DNA from: Bradyrhizobium roseum
GTDB taxonomy: Bacteria > Pseudomonadota > Alphaproteobacteria > Rhizobiales > Xanthobacteraceae
Length of the DNA stretch: 64,000 nucleotides
Assembly (NCBI RefSeq): GCF_030413175.1
Contig: NZ_CP129212.1
Span: 7,029,001 to 7,093,000 of the forward strand
Reading direction: 5' to 3'
Part shown: positions 7,409 through 16,984 of the stretch, in pieces
Position numbering within the stretch: position 1 is the first letter of the stretch
Layout: each line of letters opens with the position of its first letter
Program-made: the position numbers and the translations under genes
The notes under the pieces: generated by a model
Told to the model about the DNA's origin: nothing
Databases searched by the model: none
What the model saw: the letters and a program-made list of their open reading frames with translations, nothing else

Positions 7409-9226
7409 ATGGCAATTCTGATCCCGAGCCTGGGCTACGCGCGCTTCGATACCCGCGGCGAGTTGCGGCTGGCAGAACGGCTGAAGGACTTCCTCGAAGA
7501 GAACGCGGTCGTCTGGCACAACCTTCCGGTCGGGCCCCACCACCGGCATCCCGACTTCATCATCGTGCATCCGGCGAACGGCCTGCTCGTGCTCGAAGTG
7601 AAGGACTGGCGCCTCGAGTCAATCGCCTCGGCCGACAAGGGCCGGGTCGAGCTGCTGACGGCGCGCGGCATGGTGCGGGAGAGCCATCCGCTGGAGCAGG
7701 CGCGCAAATATACGTTCGATGTCGTGCGCACGCTGGAACGGGATGGGCAATTGCTGTTTCCAGCCGGTCACCGCTTCATGGGTAAATCCATCGTGCCGTT
7801 CGGCTTCGGGGCCGTGTTCACGAACATCACGCGCCGGCAGTTCGAGCAGACCGACCTCACGGAGGTGTTTGCCGGGGACCTGTGCGTGTTCAAGGATGAG
7901 ATGACGGAGGGCGCCGACCCGGAGGAATTCCGCGCCAGGCTGTGGCGCATGGTCTCGCCGCGCTTCGGTGAGCCGCTGTCGATGCCGCAGTTCGACCGGC
8001 TGCGGGCGCTGATGTTTCCCGAGATCCGCATCCGGCAGATTGCCCTGCCGCTGGACGCAGCGCCCGCGCCCGATCCATCCGACCGGACGCTCGCCGTCAT
8101 GGACATGCAGCAGGAGCAGATGGCGCGCAGCCTCGGCGAAGGCCATCGCATCATTCGCGGCGTGGCCGGATCGGGCAAGACGCTGATCCTGGCCTTTCGC
8201 GCCGAGTATCTGGCGCGCGGGGCGACGAAGCCGGTGCTGATCCTGTGTTACGCCAATGGCATCGCGGGCCGACTCGAGGATGCCATGCAGGCCAGGGGCG
8301 TGGAGCACCGGGTCCAGGTGCTGACCTTTCATGGCTGGTGTTACCGGATGCTGCGGACCTATGGGATTCCCGCGCCGTCCGAGCGGGACTATCCGGACTA
8401 CGCGCAGCGGCTGGCGGCGAGCGTTGCGGAGGTGATGAAGGCGGTCGATCAGGGGCATATCCCGATGGGGCAGTACGACGCCGTGCTGATCGACGAGGCG
8501 CACGATTTCGAGCCGCAATGGCTGGCGCTGGCGGCCAAAATGGTGAACCCGCGTACCAAGGCACTGATGGTAGTCTATGACGATATCCAGGCGATCTACC
8601 AGGGACGCGAGCGACCGGTGTGGAAACAGCTCGGCATCGAAGCGACGGGCCGGACGACCGTGCTGAAGGTCAACTACCGCAACACGGCCCAGATCGTCGC
8701 CTTTGCGCGACGCTTCGCGGCGGACGTGATCGGCGCGCCGGGCACGACGGCCGATGACGAGCATCCGGTGCTGTTGCCGGAAGATGCGGGCCGGCAGGGG
8801 ATGGCGCCGGACGTGCGGCAGTGCGTGAGCATCGAGGCGGAAACGCACTGTGTGGCCGAGTGGTTGCTCGACCGGAAAAAGGCGGGATACGAGTGGCCGC
8901 AAATGGCGTGTCTCTATCCGGAGCACTGGATCGGGGAGAAGGTCGCGCAGATCCTCAGCAAGCACGGCGTGCCGGTCGATATGGTCAAGAACAACCGGAA
9001 CAGGATTTCGACGAAGAAGATGGCCGTGCGGCTGCTGAGCATGCACACCGCAAAAGGGCTCGAGTTTCCCTGCGTCGCGATTGCAGGCCTGGGCTTCCTC
9101 GGCCGCCACGGCGAGGCGATCGAGGAATGCGTCCGGCTGACCTATGTCGGGGTGACCCGGGCCACGCATGAGGCGCTTTTGACGTATTCGAGCGAGTCGG
9201 CGCTGGTGCAGCGGTTGATTGCGTAG
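7409..9226 (+). CDS. NERD nuclease-domain / UvrD-like helicase fusion
   Basis: Protein of 605 residues. Residues ~11-120 form a NERD domain, a restriction-endonuclease-like fold: D49 and the ExK pair E63/K65 in PDFIIVHPANGLLVLEVKDW. A superfamily I helicase follows: Walker A GVAGSGKT (251-258), DEAH (362-365), VNYRN, a TAKGLEFP motif and a C-terminal YVGVTRA motif. It is predicted to bind, unwind and cleave DNA. NERD-helicases are frequent in defence islands but also occur as isolated repair genes. High GC, so not part of the A+T-rich island. It is followed after 42 bp by the toxin gene. Confidence 0.85.
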   Translation: MAILIPSLGYARFDTRGELRLAERLKDFLEENAVVWHNLPVGPHHRHPDFIIVHPANGLLVLEVKDWRLESIASADKGRVELLTARGMVRESHPLEQARKYTFDVVRTLERDGQLLFPAGHRFMGKSIVPFGFGAVFTNITRRQFEQTDLTEVFAGDLCVFKDEMTEGADPEEFRARLWRMVSPRFGEPLSMPQFDRLRALMFPEIRIRQIALPLDAAPAPDPSDRTLAVMDMQQEQMARSLGEGHRIIRGVAGSGKTLILAFRAEYLARGATKPVLILCYANGIAGRLEDAMQARGVEHRVQVLTFHGWCYRMLRTYGIPAPSERDYPDYAQRLAASVAEVMKAVDQGHIPMGQYDAVLIDEAHDFEPQWLALAAKMVNPRTKALMVVYDDIQAIYQGRERPVWKQLGIEATGRTTVLKVNYRNTAQIVAFARRFAADVIGAPGTTADDEHPVLLPEDAGRQGMAPDVRQCVSIEAETHCVAEWLLDRKKAGYEWPQMACLYPEHWIGEKVAQILSKHGVPVDMVKNNRNRISTKKMAVRLLSMHTAKGLEFPCVAIAGLGFLGRHGEAIEECVRLTYVGVTRATHEALLTYSSESALVQRLIA

Positions 9227-9268
9227 AGGGCCGAGCGCCTTGCGCAATAGTAACATATATGATACCAA

Positions 9269-9592
9269 ATGATCCGGATTGAAGAATATGTTGAGGAAGG
9301 CAGCAGCCCCTTCCGCCGCTGGTTCGACGATCTCGATACGCAAGCGGCCGCCAGCGTGACCGTCGCGATCGAGCGGCTGGCCGATGGCAATACGTCGAAC
9401 GTCAAGCCGATCGGCGGAGGCGCTGCGGAATTGAAGATCAATCGCGGCCCCGGCTATCGGATTTATTTCGGCTGGGACGGCAAGACGCTCGTCATTCTGC
9501 TTGGCGGCGGCACCAAGCGACGGCAGCAGAACGACATCGAGGCCGCGCTGCGTCGCTGGCGCGATTACAAGAAGCGCAAGCGCGAGGGATGA
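9269..9592 (+). CDS. RelE/HigB-like toxin of a type II toxin-antitoxin pair
   Basis: Protein of 107 residues matching the Gp49/HigB-like addiction-module toxins: N-terminal IRIEEYVEEGSSPFRRWFDDL, a central ELKINRGPGYRIYFG core and a KRRQQNDIEAALRRWRDYK tail. Members cleave ribosome-bound mRNA. The toxin-first order and the stop codon (9590-9592) 4 nt before the antitoxin ATG are typical of the higBA/relE reverse-order modules. The start ATG at 9269 follows a TA-rich stretch (taacatatatgata) that may hold the promoter. Confidence 0.85.
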   Translation: MIRIEEYVEEGSSPFRRWFDDLDTQAAASVTVAIERLADGNTSNVKPIGGGAAELKINRGPGYRIYFGWDGKTLVILLGGGTKRRQQNDIEAALRRWRDYKKRKREG

Positions 9593-9596
9593 CACA

Positions 9597-9923
9597 ATGC
9601 CACTGACCCGAAGTTTTCGCGACACGGTGCGGGCGCGGGCCGATCGCGAGCCCGCCTTTCGCCGGGCATTGTTTCAGGAGGCGGTGCAGGCGCTGCTGCA
9701 GGGTGAAACCGACGATGGCCGCGCGGCGCTGCGAGCCTACATCAATGCCACCATCGGATTCGACCGGCTGGGCGAGGTGCTCGGGCGCTCGCCGAAGAGC
9801 CTGATGCGAATGTTTGGGCCGGACGGCAACCCGACGGCTGAAAACCTGCTCGGAGTGATCGGCGCGTTGCAGGAAGAAACCGGCGTGCACCTGAAGATTC
9901 GCGCCGTGACCGAAGCGGCCTGA
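9597..9923 (+). CDS. Helix-turn-helix antitoxin of the HigBA-type pair
   Basis: From ATG 9597 the product has 108 residues. An N-terminal helical region is followed by an Xre-like HTH (GFDRLGEVLGRSPKSLMRMF) ending in NPTAENLLGVIGALQEETG, the arrangement of 'probable addiction module antidote' proteins. It should neutralise the 9269 toxin and autorepress the operon. The frame is open further upstream (to 9501), but this would overlap the toxin; the ATG 4 nt after the toxin stop is preferred. Confidence 0.8.
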   Translation: MPLTRSFRDTVRARADREPAFRRALFQEAVQALLQGETDDGRAALRAYINATIGFDRLGEVLGRSPKSLMRMFGPDGNPTAENLLGVIGALQEETGVHLKIRAVTEAA

Positions 9924-9947
9924 CGGCGCCCGGACCGTCATCAGAGA

Positions 9948-10006
9948 GGGCGACCACGAGGGTCGCCCCACCCTATCGATCGTAGGGGCGCCCCTCGTGG
10001 GCGCCC
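9948..10006. repeat. Inverted repeat ahead of the DUF2235 gene
   Basis: Two 22-bp arms (9948-9969 and 9985-10006) are inverted copies with two mismatches, and each arm is itself partly self-complementary around cacgaggg. It probably terminates the toxin-antitoxin transcript; it may also be a member of the genome's palindromic repeat families. Confidence 0.6.
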
Positions 10007-10067
10007 GCGTCATCCAAAATCCCAAATTGCGCTATACTCGCTCCGGTAGCATCGGGGGAGCATCACC

Positions 10068-11351
10068 ATGCGCAACATCATCATCTGCTGCGACGGCACC
10101 GGCAACGAGATCTCCGAGAACATTTCCAACGTCCTGAAGCTCTATCGCTGCCTGCGCAAGACGGAGAAGACGGAGCCGCGGCAGCTGGTGTTCTACGATC
10201 CGGGGGTCGGCACGCTGACGCGGCCGGATCCGTGGCACAAGCTGCGACAGGACTTCAATGCCATCCTGGGGCTCGCCACCGGCTATGGGCTCGACGACAA
10301 CGTGCTCGCGGCCTACGACTTCCTGGCGCGCAACTACCAGCACGGCGACCAGATCTATCTGTTCGGCTTTTCCCGCGGCGCCTACACCGTGCGGGTGCTG
10401 GCGGGGCTGGTGCATAAAGTGGGTTTGATCACGCCGGAGCAGATCAATCTCGCCGGCTCCGGGCTGATCGCCTACAAGCAGTTCTCCTCCGACGAGGCGC
10501 CGAAACTGCGGGCGCAGGGCAGGCTGCTCAGCGAGAGCGGCGACGCAGGCGGGCCGCTGCCACAGACCGCGTTCGACAACGCGGCGCAATTCGCGCGCAT
10601 CACCTCGTCGCGCGGGCCGACGATCCGCTTCGTCGGGGTCTGGGACACGGTGGCGAGCGTGATCGTGCCGCGGGCCGATCGGTTCTATCTGCCGAGCCTG
10701 GAGGAGCTGGCGTTCACGCTTGCGAACCCGAGCGTGCAGACGTTCCGGCAGGCGATCTCGATCGACGAGCGGCGCTGCATGTTCCGCCTCAAGAAGTGGG
10801 ACGACCCTCAGACCTTCAAGCCGGTGCGCTTCAACGACGTCCACGCCGCGCCGCAGGATATTCTGCAGGTGTGGTTCGCGGGCGTGCATGCCGATATCGG
10901 CGGCGGCTATCCGGAAAAGGAGAGCGGGCTTTCGAAATATCCGCTGCTATGGATGATCGACGAGGCGACCCGGTGCGGGCTCAAGGTCAACCAGGCCACC
11001 GTCAACCAGCTCGCCTGGGGCGTCCAGCGCAAGGGCAGCCCGTATTCCTATGTCGCGCCCGACGTGCGCGGCGATCTGCATACGTCGTTGTCGGGGGCGT
11101 GGTGGATTCTGGAATATCTGCCGAAGAGCGCGAAATACAAGGAATGGCCGGAGCGGCAGGTCCATTTCGGCTATTACATTCCGGACGGCGAGCCGCGGCT
11201 GATTCCCGACGGCGCCATGATCCATGAATCCGCGCTGCTGCGCATGGACGCGCTGCCGGCCTATCGGCCGGTGAATTTGCCGAAGCAGTACCAGAAGTTT
11301 CCCATGCCGGTGCCCCCGGCGCATTTCACCGCGGAGGCGGAGGAGGATTGA
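10068..11351 (+). CDS. DUF2235 alpha/beta-hydrolase (T6SS phospholipase-like)
   Basis: Protein of 427 residues. The N-terminus IIICCDGTGNE and the nucleophile elbow GFSRGAYTVR (about residue 100) are hallmarks of DUF2235, the family that includes Tle1-type type VI secretion phospholipase effectors. A later VWFAGVHADIGGGY block carries the usual aspartate. No signal peptide. No T6SS genes or immunity gene are visible nearby, so an effector role is unproven; a housekeeping lipase is equally possible. A truncated copy of its 5' end lies at 7024-7133. Confidence 0.85.
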   Translation: MRNIIICCDGTGNEISENISNVLKLYRCLRKTEKTEPRQLVFYDPGVGTLTRPDPWHKLRQDFNAILGLATGYGLDDNVLAAYDFLARNYQHGDQIYLFGFSRGAYTVRVLAGLVHKVGLITPEQINLAGSGLIAYKQFSSDEAPKLRAQGRLLSESGDAGGPLPQTAFDNAAQFARITSSRGPTIRFVGVWDTVASVIVPRADRFYLPSLEELAFTLANPSVQTFRQAISIDERRCMFRLKKWDDPQTFKPVRFNDVHAAPQDILQVWFAGVHADIGGGYPEKESGLSKYPLLWMIDEATRCGLKVNQATVNQLAWGVQRKGSPYSYVAPDVRGDLHTSLSGAWWILEYLPKSAKYKEWPERQVHFGYYIPDGEPRLIPDGAMIHESALLRMDALPAYRPVNLPKQYQKFPMPVPPAHFTAEAEED

Positions 11352-11393
11352 GGCGCGCGCCTGCCTCCTCCGCCAACGCGGAACGGAGGAAAC

Positions 11394-12176
11394 CTACGTG
11401 GCGTAGTCCGGCTCCTTGCGGTCCAGCATGCGCTTCAGCGCATCGAAATGCCGCTGCGCCGGGGTCGGCCCCTTGTAGAGATGCTCGTCCTTGTAGTCGC
11501 GCTTGGTCTTCTCGACGACGGGTGCGGGAAGCTGTTTCAGCCTCTGCCCGGTCCACATCGCGTAGATCTGCACCTGCGCCGCGCGCTCGACATAGTACAG
11601 CATGTCATAGGCTTCGGCGACGGTGGCGCCGACGGTGGAGATGCCGTGATTGGCCATGAACAGCACGGTCTTGTCGCCGATCACCTTTGCCAGCCGCGCG
11701 CCTTCGGCGGGATCGAGCGCCGGGCCGGTATACTGGTCGTCATAGGCGATGGCGCCCGACAGGCCGACCTCGGTCTGGCCGATCTCCTTGATGCGCGGGT
11801 CTTCGAGACGGGTCAGCGCGCTGGCATGCGGCATGTGGGTGTGAAACACCGCCTTGGCCTGCGGCAGCGCCTTGTGGATCGGCGCGTGGATGCAATAGCA
11901 GGACCGCTCCACATCGCCCTCGCCGCGCTTGACCTCGCCGTCATCGATGCCGACTTCCATGAAGCAGGACGCCGTGACCTCGGACCAGTGCGTGCCGAAC
12001 GGAATCTGGTAGTAGCGATCGGTATTGCCCGGCACCACGAAGGTCAGATGGTTGAAGATGCCTTCGGAAAAACCCTGGATGAAGGCGAGGCGATGCGCGG
12101 CGGCCAGATCGACCCGCGCCTGCCATTCCTCGGTGCTGTAGTTCTCGAGCGATTGCGGCGATACCCTGAACTGCAT
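11394..12176 (-). CDS. Class II aldolase/adducin family protein
   Basis: Protein of 260 residues of the zinc-dependent class II aldolase (fuculose-1-phosphate aldolase/adducin) fold. Metal-ligand histidines are visible in HTHMPH (about residue 113) and in the MANHG segment (about residue 175). Aldol cleavage or decarboxylation of a small hydroxy-acid or sugar phosphate is expected, but the substrate cannot be read from sequence. It is single and convergent with the DUF2235 gene; no sugar-catabolism genes adjoin. Full length for the family. Confidence 0.85.
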   Translation of the reverse strand: MQFRVSPQSLENYSTEEWQARVDLAAAHRLAFIQGFSEGIFNHLTFVVPGNTDRYYQIPFGTHWSEVTASCFMEVGIDDGEVKRGEGDVERSCYCIHAPIHKALPQAKAVFHTHMPHASALTRLEDPRIKEIGQTEVGLSGAIAYDDQYTGPALDPAEGARLAKVIGDKTVLFMANHGISTVGATVAEAYDMLYYVERAAQVQIYAMWTGQRLKQLPAPVVEKTKRDYKDEHLYKGPTPAQRHFDALKRMLDRKEPDYAT

Positions 12177-12294
12177 GAATTCTCTCCCGCTGTGATGCCT
12201 GTTTGACGGCTGTTATGGCGGGCAGTGTAGCGCAATCCGGAGCGGCCATGGCTGAAATTGCCGGGGGCCAGCTATCTCAATTTGTCGCGCCTTC

Positions 12295-12431
12295 TTCCTT
12301 CTCCCCTTGTGGGAGAAGGTGGCGCGAAGCGCCGGATGAGGGGTTCTCTCAACGAGCACGATTCGCGGATAGATACCCCTCATCCGCCTCCGCTTCGCTC
12401 CGGCACCTTCTCCCACAAGGGGAGAAGGAAG
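12295..12431. repeat. Long palindromic intergenic repeat (family 2)
   Basis: Near-perfect inverted arms of 27 bp (ttccttctccccttgtggga... at 12295 and its complement ending at 12431), plus inner complementary segments (ccggatgagggg / cccctcatccg). About 137 bp, between the aldolase and lysK genes. It would form a strong RNA hairpin on either strand and probably acts as transcript end for lysK. Confidence 0.75.
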
Positions 12432-12436
12432 GAAGA

Positions 12437-14107
<1,671 letters not shown>

Positions 14108-14150
14108 CTAGCGCTTCCGCGGCAAAATGCAAAATGACGGCGAAGCGGCC

Positions 14151-14243
14151 GTAGGGTGGGCAAAGGAGCGCAAGCGACGTGCCCACCATCTGCCGCCGAT
14201 CCGCGTCTCCAATGGTGGGCACGCTTCGCTCTGCCCACCCTAC
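14151..14243. repeat. Palindromic repeat with gtagggtgggcaaag ends (family 3, copy 1)
   Basis: Outer arms gtagggtgggcaaag (14151) and ctctgcccaccctac (ending 14243) are inverted, as are the inner gtgcccaccat / atggtgggcac. A second copy with the same organisation lies at 27991-28079. It lies between lysK and the binding-protein gene. Confidence 0.75.
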
Positions 14244-14252
14244 GAAGCTGCG

Positions 14253-15167
14253 TCAGAACGGGCTGATCGAAAAATACCGCAGCCACAAATCGGTAAAGCG
14301 GCCTTTTTCCCAGATCCGGAACAGCGCCCAGTTCAGCGACGTGCGCAACAGATCGTTGCCCTTGCGGACGGCGATGCCGATGCCCTCGCCGAAATAGCGG
14401 CTCTCGACGAACGGCCCGCCGGAGAAGGCGCAGCATTCGCCTGAATCCGTGCCGTTGATCCAGAACGCCAGCGAGATCGCATCGCCGAAGATGAAATCGA
14501 CCTCGCTCCGCCGCAGCGCCAGCCGCAGCGCGTCGTCATTGGGATAGGGCTTGAGCTCGGCGTCGGTGAACATCGCCTTCAGATAGGCCTCGTGCGAGGT
14601 GCCGGCGATAACGCCGACCTTCTTGCCTTCGAGATATTCGGGGCGGATCTCCGGCATCACGGCGTCGCGCCGCGACACGAAGCGCGCCGGCGCACGGTAA
14701 TAGGGATCGGTGAAATCGAGCCGGGCGCGCAGCGCCGGCGTCACCGCCATCGAGGCGATGATGGCGTCGCCGCGGTTGCTGGTGATGGCGTCGACCAGCG
14801 TCTCGAACCGGCGCATCTGCACGGTGCAGGAAATCTTGATCTCGTCGCACAGCGCGCGCGCCAGATCGACGTTGAAGCCGGCCGGGTTGCCGTCGGCGCC
14901 GGTGAAGTTGAACGGCGGGTAGTCGGTCTCGGTCAGAAAGCGGATCACGGTGAGACGCGACATGTCCGGCCGGTCCGGACGCCGCCGCGGGTCCCAGAAG
15001 CCGGGCACCGCCTGCGGGGCCGCCTCGACCGCCGGGCGCGGCTGGGTTTGCGCCTGCGCTGCACTGCCGGGCCCGATCAACGCGGCCGCGACCGACAAGC
15101 CGGCCAGCCAGGCGCGGACGGTGCGGCACGGTCGTGCATTGGTTAACGGAGCGTTAGGAACTGGCAT
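14253..15167 (-). CDS. Periplasmic amino-acid-type solute-binding protein (SBP family 3)
   Basis: Protein of 304 residues from ATG 15167 (a TTG three codons upstream is less likely). Signal peptide in the first ~40 residues ends in AQAQ. The mature part has the family 3 signature: YPPFNFTGADGNPAGFNVDLA, then MAVTPALRARLDFTDPYYRAPARFVSR, then GKKVGVIAGTSHEAYL. It would bind a polar amino acid or a similar solute in the periplasm. No permease or ATPase gene is adjacent, so it either serves a distant transporter or is a stand-alone sensor. Confidence 0.85.
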   Translation of the reverse strand: MPVPNAPLTNARPCRTVRAWLAGLSVAAALIGPGSAAQAQTQPRPAVEAAPQAVPGFWDPRRRPDRPDMSRLTVIRFLTETDYPPFNFTGADGNPAGFNVDLARALCDEIKISCTVQMRRFETLVDAITSNRGDAIIASMAVTPALRARLDFTDPYYRAPARFVSRRDAVMPEIRPEYLEGKKVGVIAGTSHEAYLKAMFTDAELKPYPNDDALRLALRRSEVDFIFGDAISLAFWINGTDSGECCAFSGGPFVESRYFGEGIGIAVRKGNDLLRTSLNWALFRIWEKGRFTDLWLRYFSISPF

Positions 15168-15259
15168 CTGCGGCAATGCTTGCGGGATTTCACGGCCTTA
15201 TAGACCATCCGGCCCGCGTTGCGAGCGCCGTTTTCGCCTCTTGGCGCACGGGTTAACGC

Positions 15260-15853
15260 TCAGAGATACCGCTTCAAGTCCTTGGCGGCTTCCTCGGGCG
15301 TCCGTTTCAGGTTGAAGGGCGCGACGAAATGGCCGTTCCGATCCATCAGGTAGATCAGCGCGGTGTGGTCCATGGTGTAGTCGCCGTCCTTGAGCGGGAC
15401 TTTTCGGGCATAGACCCGGTAGGCCGAGATCACCTTGGCCACTGCCTGGGGATCGCCGGTCAGCCCCTTCAAATGCGGATCGAAGCTGGAGAGATAGTCC
15501 TTCATCGCGGCGGCGGTGTCGCGCTCGGGATCGACGGAGACGAACCAGGCATTCACCTTGTCGGCGTCCGTGCCCATCGCCTTCAGGACTTCCGAAATCT
15601 CGAACAGCGACGTCGGGCAGACGTCCGGGCAATGGGTGAAGCCGAAGAAGATCAGCGTCGGCTTGCCCTTCAGATCCTGCTCGGTGACGGCCTGGCCGGC
15701 CTGGTCAGTAAGCTGGAACGGCCCGCCGATCGCGGCCGGCGCGGTGACGGTACGCAAGCCGCCCGTCGCCCAAAGCATGACCGCCAGCCCAACCGCGAGG
15801 CTTGCGGCAAAGGCAGCGATAATCACCAGCGGGCGGATCGTCCGGTCCATCAT
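15260..15853 (-). CDS. SCO1/SenC copper chaperone
   Basis: Protein of 197 residues with one N-terminal membrane anchor (about 8-30) and a periplasmic thioredoxin-fold domain. Copper ligands: CPDVCPT (cysteines about residues 76 and 80) and the distal histidine in MDHTALIYL (about residue 164). Delivers copper to the CuA centre of cytochrome c oxidase. It lies 18 bp downstream of a 63-residue membrane protein on the same strand, so the two are probably one operon. Stop-anchored length is normal. Confidence 0.92.
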   Translation of the reverse strand: MMDRTIRPLVIIAAFAASLAVGLAVMLWATGGLRTVTAPAAIGGPFQLTDQAGQAVTEQDLKGKPTLIFFGFTHCPDVCPTSLFEISEVLKAMGTDADKVNAWFVSVDPERDTAAAMKDYLSSFDPHLKGLTGDPQAVAKVISAYRVYARKVPLKDGDYTMDHTALIYLMDRNGHFVAPFNLKRTPEEAAKDLKRYL

Positions 15854-15871
15854 GGATTCCTTTTCGCCGTA

Positions 15872-16063
15872 TCAGAAGCAGGCCGCGATGCCGGCGGCGA
15901 TCATCTCGAAAAACACCGCGGCGCCGTAATGGAACCACAATGCCGCCGCGCCAAGCACGGCGAGCGCACCGATGCCGGCAGCGCTCCAGACGATGATGGA
16001 CGCCACCCTGCCCTGCGGCCGGGCGGCCGTGATGTGTGGGTGGGTGGAAACCGGCTGCGCCAT
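15872..16063 (-). CDS. Small single-span membrane protein in the SCO1 operon
   Basis: 63 residues from ATG 16063, supported by a GGAG ribosome binding site 6 nt upstream; the longer frame to 16189 lacks such support. One hydrophobic segment (about 24-60) with a His-Pro-His near the N-terminus. No family recognised. Immediate co-directionality with SCO1 (18 bp) suggests a part in oxidase assembly or copper handling, which is inference only. Confidence 0.55.
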   Translation of the reverse strand: MAQPVSTHPHITAARPQGRVASIIVWSAAGIGALAVLGAAALWFHYGAAVFFEMIAAGIAACF

Positions 16064-16222
16064 GCGCTCCAGATAGGACCAGTTCCGCAGGCAGGCAAGC
16101 GGAATGGCCGCGGCCGGCATCACGTCATGCGGAGGGGCGGACCGGGCAACACGTGCACAACAGGTAAATGGCCGGGTAGGCCCGGCCATCGCATGACTTT
16201 TCGACCAAACGGCTGGCTTGGT

Positions 16223-16696
16223 TCAGCGCGATGCCGCCGGCTTGTTGGTGGAGGCTTGCGCATCGAGGTAGCAGGGCTTGTACATGGCCTGGAGCTGCTT
16301 GCCGCGCAGGAAGATCATGCGCGGGGTCAGGCCGCCGCGCGCGGCAATCCATTTGCGGACCGCCGGCGGGTACATCGAATAGAGCATGTGGGTGGCTTCG
16401 GTGTTGGTCACCGCGCGACCGTTGGAGCCGAAATCCCAGGCGGCATGGAAGCCGAGGTTGGCGTGGGAGGTGACACAGATCCGGTCATGGGGAACCGCGC
16501 CGAGCACGATGGTGCAGGCCGAGGCGCACAGGCCGTCGATGATGACGGTTTCGCCCGAAGTCCGCAGGCCCTGGTACTTGTCGACATAGGTGCCGATCCG
16601 GCCGCCGCGGTCGTCGGCGATCCGAACCACTGCCTGGCTCGCCCCTACTCCCGCCAGCAGCAGTATCGCGGCAAGCAACCCCGTCAACAGCTTCAT
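16223..16696 (-). CDS. Exported protein with ClpP-like Ser/His motifs
   Basis: 157 residues with a cleaved signal peptide (first ~22, ending SQA). The mature part contains an IDGLCASACTIVLGAV segment and a following SHANLGFHAAW segment, which resemble the Ser and His motifs of periplasmic ClpP/crotonase-fold proteins (COG3904-like, GxxxSAC ... GxHAA). I infer a possible serine-hydrolase fold; a third catalytic residue is not clear and enzymatic activity is unproven. It is short for a ClpP fold. Monocistronic; no informative neighbours. Confidence 0.6.
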   Translation of the reverse strand: MKLLTGLLAAILLLAGVGASQAVVRIADDRGGRIGTYVDKYQGLRTSGETVIIDGLCASACTIVLGAVPHDRICVTSHANLGFHAAWDFGSNGRAVTNTEATHMLYSMYPPAVRKWIAARGGLTPRMIFLRGKQLQAMYKPCYLDAQASTNKPAASR

Positions 16697-16984
16697 TTCC
16701 CAGCCCCAGTCGAGAGAATGTCGAACCCGAATCTGATCGTCTCAGTGATGCAAGACAGGAAGCAGCGTCGTTTGAGATCGTGATTTTGTCTAGGCAGCGA
16801 AGGCCGCTCCAATCAAATTCAAATCGAGTGTTGCCGGACCGCTGCACCCTCCGCGCAGGCAGGTCCCAAACTGGAACACGCAACCTCAACGATCTGTCAC
16901 CGAGGTCACAGACAAGCGCTGCTTTGCCGTTGACCGCGCACGAGGACGCGGGCTTGAATCGAAAGCGGCACGGGGGAGGAAGCG

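Noticed and set aside
7619..9625. 668-codon open frame on the minus strand opposite the NERD-helicase gene
   Set aside because: Long antisense frames are usual opposite high-GC genes; the product is Arg/His-rich with no domain, while the plus-strand protein has complete helicase motifs.
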